Shown here in pieces: positions 58,139 to 64,000 of a stretch of DNA of 64,000 nucleotides. How positions within the stretch are numbered: position 1 is the first letter of the stretch; every line of letters begins with the position of its first letter. This DNA comes from Pseudomonas fildesensis (GTDB taxonomy: Bacteria > Pseudomonadota > Gammaproteobacteria > Pseudomonadales > Pseudomonadaceae): NCBI RefSeq assembly GCF_001050345.1, contig NZ_LFMW01000011.1, forward strand, positions 62,001 to 126,000. The letters are read 5' to 3'. The notes below the pieces were generated by a model that was not told the DNA's origin, did not search any database, and saw only the letters and a program-made list of their open reading frames with translations. The translations under genes were made by a program, and so were the position numbers.

Positions 58139-59176
58139 ATGATGCGTCTTTGTGCTGTTTTGGTACTTTCCCTGCTCGGCGGCCTGATTTCAGTGCAAGC
58201 CGCCCCTGCACCGCACCCGCATTGGAGTGTGGGCTTCCACCGCATGAGCTTTCTCGACCCGCTTGACCTGCAGCCGATGAAAGCCATTGCGTTCTACCCG
58301 TCCACTGGCCTTGAAAACACCACTCAGGTGGGCGCTTACCACGTCGCCGCGACGGAAGATTCGAAGATCGCCATTGGTCGTTTCCCGATGCTGATGCTGT
58401 CCCATGGCAACACCGGTACGCCGCTGGCCCTGCATGACCTGGCCACCTCCCTGGCGCGCAAGGGCTTTGTGGTGGTGGCGGTACTGCACCCCGGCGACAA
58501 CTACAAGGACCACAGCCGCCTGGGCACGGTGAGTAACCTCTATGGGCGGCCGATCCAGATTTCCGAAGCGATCACCGCGACCCTGGGCGACCCGATGCTG
58601 TCGCCGTTCGTCAACGTCGATCAGGTAGGCGTTATCGGTTATTCGGCCGGCGGCGAAACCGCGTTGATCCTGGCGGGCGCCAAGCCTGATTTCAATCGCC
58701 TGCGTCGCTACTGCCAGGAACGCCCGGAAGACCGCGACGCCTGCACCACCAAGGGCGAGCTGGTGGTCGACCGTGACGACTTGCAGCCGCAGGCCGATCC
58801 GCGCATTCATTCATTGATGTTGATGGCGCCGCTGAGCCTGATGTTCGGTCGTCACACCCTGGCGGACGTACATGTGCCGGTGCTGCTCTACAGCGGCGAT
58901 GGCGACAAGCTGGTGGCGGTGGACAAGAACGCCGCCGCCCTCGCGCGCAAGCTGCCGGAGCCACCGGATTTCAAACTCCTGGCCGGGGCAGGGCACTTCG
59001 TCTTCATGGCGCCGTGTGACAGCGATCAACTGGCGGCGATGCCGGCCGTTTGCACCGATGCCGATGGTGTCGACCGCGAAGGCATTCACCGCGACCTGAT
59101 CTCCGAGGCCGGGCGCTTTTTCACCCACACGCTCGGTCAATCCACCCGTGCCGGCTTGCAGACCGCTGATCAGTAA
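58139..59176 (+). CDS. exported alpha/beta hydrolase (dienelactone hydrolase/PAF-acetylhydrolase-like)
   Basis: A periplasmic-looking esterase of about 345 residues with a signal peptide (MMRLCAVLVLSLLGGLISVQ, cut near AA-A). Catalytic features: LMLSHGNTGTPLALHDLATS (oxyanion HGN), nucleophile elbow GYSAGGETAL, acid in YSGDGDKLVA and His in GAGHFVFM. Several Cys in the cap region may form disulfides, as expected for an exported protein. The start is ATG 58139 or the next ATG at 58142, with AGGTGG upstream; the longer frame from 58073 spoils the signal peptide. Substrate unknown. It converges with an MFS gene (7 bp overlap). Confidence 0.87.
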   Translation: MMRLCAVLVLSLLGGLISVQAAPAPHPHWSVGFHRMSFLDPLDLQPMKAIAFYPSTGLENTTQVGAYHVAATEDSKIAIGRFPMLMLSHGNTGTPLALHDLATSLARKGFVVVAVLHPGDNYKDHSRLGTVSNLYGRPIQISEAITATLGDPMLSPFVNVDQVGVIGYSAGGETALILAGAKPDFNRLRRYCQERPEDRDACTTKGELVVDRDDLQPQADPRIHSLMLMAPLSLMFGRHTLADVHVPVLLYSGDGDKLVAVDKNAAALARKLPEPPDFKLLAGAGHFVFMAPCDSDQLAAMPAVCTDADGVDREGIHRDLISEAGRFFTHTLGQSTRAGLQTADQ

Positions 59177-60345
59177 GCGCGGCGCTTGAGCAGCAAGGTC
59201 AGGCCCAGGGCACTGACCGACAGCAGCGCGGCGCAGAAGAAGATCCAGCCGTAACCCAGGTTCAGCGCCACGGCCCCCATCAACGGCCCGGCAATCGCCA
59301 GCGCCAGGTCGAAAAATACCGCATACGCACTCAAGCCAGCGCCACGGCTGCTGTTGGGCACCTGCTTGATGGCTTCCACGCCCAGTGCCGGGTACACCAG
59401 CGACAAGCCGAAACCGGTCAGCCCGGCGCCGATCAACGCCACGCCGGTGGTCGGTGCCAGCCACAGTAGCGTGAGGCCCAGGGTCTCGATGACCATGCAG
59501 GCAATCGCAGCGGTGAAGCCGCCAAAGCGGCTGATAGCGGAGATAAACACCAGTCGCGACAAGATAAAACACACGCCGAATACCGTCAGGCAGTAGGCCG
59601 CGCCTTCCCAGCCACGATTGAGGTAATACAGGGTGATAAACGTCGTCAGCGTACCGTAGCCGATCGACGCCAGGCACAGGCTGGCGCCAAACGGCGCAAT
59701 GCGCCCGAACACCGCCCAAAACGGCAGTCGCTCGCCCCGCACGACCGGCACTGAAGGTTTATTACGGATCAGCACCAGGCCCAACGCTGCCAGCACCGAC
59801 AGGGCAATGCCGAGGCTGGTGTAGCCGTATTCCGCGACCATCACCACGCCCAGCGGCGCGCCAATCGCGATGGCGCCGTAGGAGGCGATGCCATTCCAGG
59901 AAATCGAACGCGCCGTATGTTCGGTACCTACCGCGCCCATGCACCAACTGATAGTGCCTACGCCAATCAGGCCCTGGGCCACGCCCAGCAACAATCTGCC
60001 TATGATCAAAATGCCCAGGCTGAAGGCGGGCATGCTTTCCACCAGTGTTGAGAAAAACGTCAACACCCCGCTGACGAGGATGCCCGACAGGCCCAGCACA
60101 ATGGCGCGCTTGGTGCCCACGTTGTCGGACATGCGCCCGGCCATGGGGCGGCTGAGCAGGGTGGCCAGGTATTGCGAACCGATGGTGATGCCGGCCACTA
60201 CCGCGCTGAAGCCCAGTTGCTCGTGCACATAGCTTGGAATCACCGCAATCGGCAGGCCGATGCAGATGAACGCGATGAAGGTATAGAAGACGATCGAGAC
60301 GATCTGCAGGGTGATCGACAGTGAGCTGGGGGCGGCGGTAGGCAT
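59170..60345 (-). CDS. MFS transporter of the YhhS/YfcJ group
   Basis: A 12-helix inner-membrane transporter of 391 residues resembling E. coli YhhS: LQIVSIVFYTFIAFICIGLP, YVHEQLGFSAVVAGITIGSQ, YLATLLSRPMAGRMSDNVGT, SWNGIASYGAIAIGAPLGVV, FITLYYLNRGWEGAAYCLTV and GFGLSLVYPALGVEAIKQVP. The YhhS group has been linked to export of sugars, arabinose or glyphosate-like compounds; the natural role here is unknown. ATG 60345 aligns with homologues; ATG 60378 would add 11 residues. Confidence 0.87.
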   Translation of the reverse strand: MPTAAPSSLSITLQIVSIVFYTFIAFICIGLPIAVIPSYVHEQLGFSAVVAGITIGSQYLATLLSRPMAGRMSDNVGTKRAIVLGLSGILVSGVLTFFSTLVESMPAFSLGILIIGRLLLGVAQGLIGVGTISWCMGAVGTEHTARSISWNGIASYGAIAIGAPLGVVMVAEYGYTSLGIALSVLAALGLVLIRNKPSVPVVRGERLPFWAVFGRIAPFGASLCLASIGYGTLTTFITLYYLNRGWEGAAYCLTVFGVCFILSRLVFISAISRFGGFTAAIACMVIETLGLTLLWLAPTTGVALIGAGLTGFGLSLVYPALGVEAIKQVPNSSRGAGLSAYAVFFDLALAIAGPLMGAVALNLGYGWIFFCAALLSVSALGLTLLLKRRAY

Positions 60346-60440
60346 GGGCACTCGTTCGCGGGCGGGCGGTGAGGGCATGATGGCAAGGGCTTTGGGGAAA
60401 AGGAAGCAGCCTAACTAGTTTGTCTGACAAACAGGCTTGT

Positions 60441-60575
60441 TGTGGCAAGCAGGCTTGCCCTGCGTTGGGCTGCGAAGCAGCCCCAATAAAAAACACCGCG
60501 TTCTGCCAGGCAAAACGCGGTGTTTGATTTTAGGGCCGCTTCGCAGCCCAACGCAGGGCAAGCCTGCTCGCCACA
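60441..60575. repeat. REP pair, TGTGGC(A/G)AGC family, enclosing a terminator
   Basis: Inverted arms TGTGGCAAGCAGGCTTGCCC (60441 onwards) and GGGCAAGCCTGCTCGCCACA (ending 60575), each followed inward by GCGTTGGGCTGCGAAGC or its complement. Between them lies a separate terminator hairpin. Confidence 0.87.
60487..60525 (-). terminator. Rho-independent terminator of ybiT
   Basis: A 12-bp perfect stem (60491-60502 with 60514-60525). Read on the minus strand it is followed by a run of T (60493-60487). It lies 55 bp after the ybiT stop, inside the REP pair. Confidence 0.88.
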
Positions 60576-60579
60576 GGTT

Positions 60580-62166
60580 TTAAAACACCACGCCTTGGCT
60601 GCGCAGGTAGTCGTCATAGGTGCCGCTGAAGTCGATCACGCCGTTGGCGCTCAACTCGATGATGCGAGTGGCCAGGGACGATACGAACTCACGGTCGTGG
60701 CTGACGAAGATCAGCGTGCCCGGGTAGTTCTCCAGCGCCAGGTTCAGCGCTTCGATGGATTCCATGTCCAAGTGGTTGGTCGGTTCGTCCATGATCAGCA
60801 CGTTCGGCTTTTGCAGGATCAGCTTGCCGAACAGCATGCGCCCTTGCTCACCACCGGAGATCACCTTGACCGACTTGAGGATATCGTCGTTGGAGAACAG
60901 CATGCGGCCCAGGGTGCCACGGATCACTTGCTCGCCCTGTGTCCACTGGCCCATCCAGTCGAAGAGGCTCATGTCGTCTTCGAAGTCGGAGGCGTGGTCC
61001 TGGGCGTAGTAGCCCAGTTCGGCGGCGTCGGTCCACTTGACGCTACCGGCATCCGGGGTCAGTTCGTTGACCAGGGTGCGCAGCAGGGTGGTCTTGCCGA
61101 TACCGTTCGGGCCGATGATCGCAACGCGCTCGCCAGCTTCAACCTGGAAGCTGAAGTCCTTGAACAGCGGCTTGCCGTCGAAGCCTTTGGCCATGCGATC
61201 GACGATGACCGCCTGGCGGTGCAGCTTTTTGGTTTGTTCGAAGCGGATGAACGGGCTCACACGGCTCGAAGGCTTGACCTCGGCCAGCTGGATCTTGTCG
61301 ATTGCCTTGGCACGGGAAGTCGCCTGCTTGGCTTTCGAGGCATTGGCCGAGAAGCGGCTGACGAAGGATTGCAGCTCGGAGATCTGCGCCTTCTTCTTGG
61401 CGTTGTCCGACAGCAATTGCTCGCGGGACTGGGTCGCCACGGTCATGTACTCGTCGTAGTTGCCCGGGAACAGGCGCAGCTCGCCGTAATCCAGGTCAGC
61501 CATGTGGGTGCACACGCTGTTCAGGAAGTGACGGTCGTGAGAGATGATGATCATCAGGCTGGAACGCTGGGTCAGGATGTTTTCCAGCCAGCGGATGGTG
61601 TTGATGTCCAAGTGGTTGGTCGGTTCGTCGAGCAACAGCACTTCCGGGTCTGAGAACAGCGCCTGAGCCAGCAATACGCGCAGTTTCCAGCCTGGGGACA
61701 CTTCGCTCATCGGGCCGAAGTGTTGCTCCAACGGAATACCCAGGCCCAGCAACAGCTCACCGGCGCGGGATTCGGCGGTGTAGCCGTCCATCTCGGCGAA
61801 CTCGGTTTCCAGCTCGGCCACGGCCATGCCGTCGTCTTCGCTCATTTCCGGCAGCGAGTAGATACGGTCGCGCTCGGCCTTGACCTTCCACAGCTCCTCG
61901 TGGCCCATGATCACGGTGTCGAGCACGGTGAATTCTTCGTAGGCGAACTGGTCCTGGCGCAGTTTACCCAGGCGTACGTTCGGCTCCAGCATGACCTGGC
62001 CGCCGGATGGATCAAGGTCGCCGCCGAGGATTTTCATGAAGGTCGACTTGCCGCAACCGTTGGCACCGATCAAACCATACCGGTTGCCGGCGCCGAACTT
62101 GACCGAGACGTTCTCGAAGAGCGGCTTGGCGCCGAACTGCATGGTGATGTTAGCTGTGGAGATCAA
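60580..62166 (-). CDS. ybiT: ABC-F family ATPase YbiT
   Basis: A soluble ribosome-associated ATPase of 528 residues with two ABC domains and no membrane helices. It matches YbiT: TMQFGAKPLFENVSVKFGAG, Walker A GANGCGKST and GPNGIGKTT, signatures SPGWKLRVLLAQAL and SGGEQGRMLFGKL, Walker B LLLDEPTNHLDI and LIMDEPTNHLDM, and the inter-domain linker with ELQSFVSRFSANASKAKQAT. ABC-F proteins act at the ribosomal E site to relieve stalled states. The start is a TTG at 62164-62166: an in-frame stop lies just before it, and it gives the family N-terminus. Confidence 0.94.
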   Translation of the reverse strand: MISTANITMQFGAKPLFENVSVKFGAGNRYGLIGANGCGKSTFMKILGGDLDPSGGQVMLEPNVRLGKLRQDQFAYEEFTVLDTVIMGHEELWKVKAERDRIYSLPEMSEDDGMAVAELETEFAEMDGYTAESRAGELLLGLGIPLEQHFGPMSEVSPGWKLRVLLAQALFSDPEVLLLDEPTNHLDINTIRWLENILTQRSSLMIIISHDRHFLNSVCTHMADLDYGELRLFPGNYDEYMTVATQSREQLLSDNAKKKAQISELQSFVSRFSANASKAKQATSRAKAIDKIQLAEVKPSSRVSPFIRFEQTKKLHRQAVIVDRMAKGFDGKPLFKDFSFQVEAGERVAIIGPNGIGKTTLLRTLVNELTPDAGSVKWTDAAELGYYAQDHASDFEDDMSLFDWMGQWTQGEQVIRGTLGRMLFSNDDILKSVKVISGGEQGRMLFGKLILQKPNVLIMDEPTNHLDMESIEALNLALENYPGTLIFVSHDREFVSSLATRIIELSANGVIDFSGTYDDYLRSQGVVF

Positions 62167-62484
62167 TTACTTTACCTATCAATGAGTTGCGAGCGTGGCG
62201 GCAGGAGCCTTCAGGCATACGTCAACAGCGACATCAAGGTGCGAAACCCGGTCGCTGAGCAGAAAATTTTGGATGTGTGTTGGAATTTGGCGCGCATTGT
62301 CGCATATGTCAGGCAACAGTTGTATGGCGAGCGAGGGATGGTTTTATTAATGTCTGCGGCATGGCTTGCCATAGGTAAGGGCATTGGTCGCTTGATTTAC
62401 AGTTCTTCTACAGCGGAAGGGTTTCATCTGACAGGTATTTGGCCTATTTTCCGAAGCCCGCTGTACTGACTCTCTGGAGACGCA
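62167..62484. other. intergenic region between divergent ybiT and methyltransferase genes
   Basis: A 318-bp region. No protein-like frame and no strong hairpin were seen. The segment 62325-62415 is relatively AT-rich and may hold the methyltransferase promoter. Confidence 0.5.
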
Positions 62485-63297
62485 ATGGACATGCCCTCAG
62501 CTCAACAGGCAATTGCCAGCAACAAGGACGCCTGGGATGAATCCGCAAGGCTGCACAAAGACACGGCCACTTGGAGGGCGCTGCTGGACGGGGTGGCCAA
62601 CCCGGGCTTTTCGTGCCTGGACCCGACCATCAGCGCGTTGCTGCGAGACGTCGGCGTCGCCGGCAAGGACGTGGTGCAACTGTGCTGCAACAACGGCCGC
62701 GAAAGCCTGTCACTGTTCGGTCTGGGCGCGCGTTCGGTAGTGGGCGTCGATCAATCCCGGGCCTTTCTCCTGCAGGCACGGGAGCTGGCGGGCATCTCGC
62801 CCCATCAGCCCGAATTCATCGAAACCGATATCCACCAGTTGCCCGAGCGCTTGCTGGGGCGGTTTGATGTTGCCCTGGTGACTATCGGCGTACTGGGCTG
62901 GATGCCGGATGTGGCGCTGTTCATGCGGCACGTCGCCAGCACTCTCAAGCCAGGTGGCACGTTGGTGATGTATGAAACCCATCCGTTCCTCGAAGTGTTC
63001 GATCCTCGGGCCGATAACCCAATGCTGCCTGCCAGTTCGTACTTCCAGCGCGACCCGTTTGTGCTGCAGGAGTCGATTGTCTATGAAGGGCAAGGCGAAG
63101 CAGCCGGGCCGACGTCCTATTGGTTCGTGCACACGCTGGGGAGTGTGGTCAGCGGGGCGATTGCGGCGGGCTTGCAGATCGGTCATTTGCAGGAGTACCC
63201 GCATTCCAACCGTGAGGAAGTCTACGATCAATACGAGGACCAGCCCGCCCAGTTGCCCTTGTGCTTTACCCTCACCGCGACCAAGCGCGCTGCCTGA
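62485..63297 (+). CDS. class I SAM-dependent methyltransferase
   Basis: A cytoplasmic Rossmann-fold methyltransferase of 270 residues. Motif I is an atypical VVQLCCNNGRESLSLFGLGA, in the position of VLDxGCGxG. SVVGVDQSRAFLLQARELAG holds the acidic residue for the ribose, ETDIHQLPERLLGRFDVALV is motif II-like, and LKPGGTLVMYETHPFLEVFD is the post-II strand, followed by a region with FQRDPFVLQESIVYEGQG. The substrate is unknown. The start ATG at 62485 has CTCTGGAGACGCA upstream. It stands alone. Confidence 0.88.
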   Translation: MDMPSAQQAIASNKDAWDESARLHKDTATWRALLDGVANPGFSCLDPTISALLRDVGVAGKDVVQLCCNNGRESLSLFGLGARSVVGVDQSRAFLLQARELAGISPHQPEFIETDIHQLPERLLGRFDVALVTIGVLGWMPDVALFMRHVASTLKPGGTLVMYETHPFLEVFDPRADNPMLPASSYFQRDPFVLQESIVYEGQGEAAGPTSYWFVHTLGSVVSGAIAAGLQIGHLQEYPHSNREEVYDQYEDQPAQLPLCFTLTATKRAA

Positions 63298-63315
63298 ACA
63301 ACTTTTTGCGAGGGC

Positions 63316-63344
63316 AAAAAAAGGCCCGCGAGGATAGGCGGGCC
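63316..63344 (-). terminator. Rho-independent terminator for the TIGR03067 gene
   Basis: GGCCCGC at 63323-63329 pairs with GCGGGCC at 63338-63344. On the minus strand it is followed by seven T (63322-63316). It lies between converging genes, so it mainly serves the minus-strand gene, about 94 bp after that gene's stop. Confidence 0.87.
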
Positions 63345-63437
63345 AAGTGATTCACTGGAGTAGGTAGGCCTCACCCTATAGGTCGGGAAGTGAAGACTTT
63401 GTGAAAACGCTGTCGTCATTTCGCAGGGGAAGGCGGT

Positions 63438-63824
63438 TCAGGATCGACGCACAAAACTGCGCATGGTCTGGCCGGTTGTGGTGCTGAAAGTACTCGGCCT
63501 GGGCATACCCGCATCCGCTGCGATAAACACAAATTCATTGCCTTCAAGGCGGTAGCTGGCGGGCAACCGCTTGCCGGCGTCATCGCCCATCGAGTCGACC
63601 CAAGTGATGCTCTTGGGGACGGTTGTGCTGTTCAGGGAGAACGAGCCGGCCAACAGCACTTCGCCATCGACCGTTTTTACTTCGAATCGGTCCCCTCTAA
63701 TGGTGGTAATAGCGCCAGGGGCAGTGTGGGCATCCTCAGGGTTGAGCATGCCGCTGTCTTCCATTGAGGTCTGCTCCCAGGCACCTTGAAGGGCCTGGTA
63801 GTCCGGATCGGCAATACGAGTCAT
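63438..63824 (-). CDS. TIGR03067 domain-containing protein
   Basis: A 128-residue cytoplasmic protein with a lipocalin-like beta pattern: YQALQGAWEQTSMEDSG, ITTIRGDRFEVKTVDGEVLL, GSFSLNSTTVPKSITWVDS, SYRLEGNEFVFIAADAGMPR, PSTFSTTTGQ. This is the TIGR03067 arrangement (LQGxWxxxS, a GxF-LD-PKxI-D stretch, then Y-L-G and RPxxF). Function is unknown; the family is best known from Planctomycetes and is scattered in Proteobacteria. The ATG at 63822-63824 has AAAAAGGAAT upstream. No partner gene is visible within the window. Confidence 0.8.
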   Translation of the reverse strand: MTRIADPDYQALQGAWEQTSMEDSGMLNPEDAHTAPGAITTIRGDRFEVKTVDGEVLLAGSFSLNSTTVPKSITWVDSMGDDAGKRLPASYRLEGNEFVFIAADAGMPRPSTFSTTTGQTMRSFVRRS

Positions 63825-64000
63825 GCAAATTCCTTTTTGATGGGGCTCAAGTGCAACATGATGTGACTGCTAGGTCACGCCAGCGCCAGTGTGCCAAAGT
63901 CGATTTGTAGGATACATCGCGTTCTGAGTGGTGGTTTGCGTTTTTTTCCCTTTGCCAGCAGCCATTTAACGATCTTTTGACTATTCTTGTGACAATACTT

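Noticed and set aside
1..64000. CRISPR arrays, tRNA/rRNA genes, prophage or secretion-system clusters
   Set aside because: No regularly spaced repeats, cloverleaf genes, phage structural genes or type III/VI components were found.

Overview
The window looks like a chromosomal segment of a Pseudomonas, most likely from the P. fluorescens group. This rests on gene content and order (acnB, a DUF1289 gene and a universal stress gene side by side; MiaE; an ampC-ampR pair; ybiT; pnuC with a NadR-like kinase close to uppP), on high-GC coding sequence, and on several REP-type palindrome families at gene ends. No rRNA, tRNA, CRISPR array, prophage or intact insertion sequence was seen. Most of the window is ordinary chromosome made of short transcription units.

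Layout. 1-2.0 kb: the end of a 2-hydroxyacid dehydrogenase, two small secreted proteins and a decayed TetR remnant. 2.1-5.2 kb: a serine transporter (SdaC) and a SulP-STAS anion transporter. 5.2-10.4 kb: aconitase B with an unusual 136-bp inverted-repeat element upstream, a DUF1289 gene, a tandem universal stress protein with a textbook Anr-type promoter, and MiaE. 10.3-13.7 kb: an MFS transporter and an RstA/RstB-like two-component system. 13.7-19.2 kb: an envelope and beta-lactam block with MipA, a serine-hydrolase-like lipoprotein lacking its nucleophilic serine, a GFA protein, AmpC and the divergent AmpR. 19.2-25 kb: a Tat-exported dienelactone hydrolase, YceI, a DMT exporter facing a MocR regulator, an NTF2-like protein and a Tat-exported SMP-30 protein. 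25-30 kb: a DUF6434/RidA/CPBP operon, an amidase with an XRE regulator, and a small membrane protein with a MAPEG protein.

30-41 kb: an Fsr-like exporter facing an AraC regulator, a GGDEF-EAL protein with a periplasmic sensor, a GAF protein, ProP, a GNAT acetyltransferase, a hexuronate-type MFS transporter and an EamA exporter facing a LysR regulator. 41-48.3 kb is the most accessory-looking part: an SDR remnant cut by a repeat, a Fur-boxed FecI/FecR pair with no TonB receptor, a small molybdopterin-binding protein, and a giant toxin-like gene. The toxin is split by an apparent single-base frameshift and carries two candidate cysteine-based catalytic domains, the last resembling the CheD/CNF1 deamidase fold.

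48.4-64 kb: a PatB-type C-S lyase, gamma-glutamyltransferase, PnuC with a NadR-like kinase, a Cache chemoreceptor, UppP with a DUF1294 gene, YjbR and LysR genes opposite AzoR, an exported alpha/beta hydrolase, a YhhS-type MFS transporter, the ABC-F protein YbiT, a methyltransferase and a TIGR03067 protein.

Regulation visible in the DNA includes an Anr/FNR box at the class II position, a Fur box, two dyads that look like operators, one strong Hfq/Crc-type CA motif over a Shine-Dalgarno site, and many factor-independent terminators. All functional calls come from reading sequence and remembered family motifs; no database search was run.
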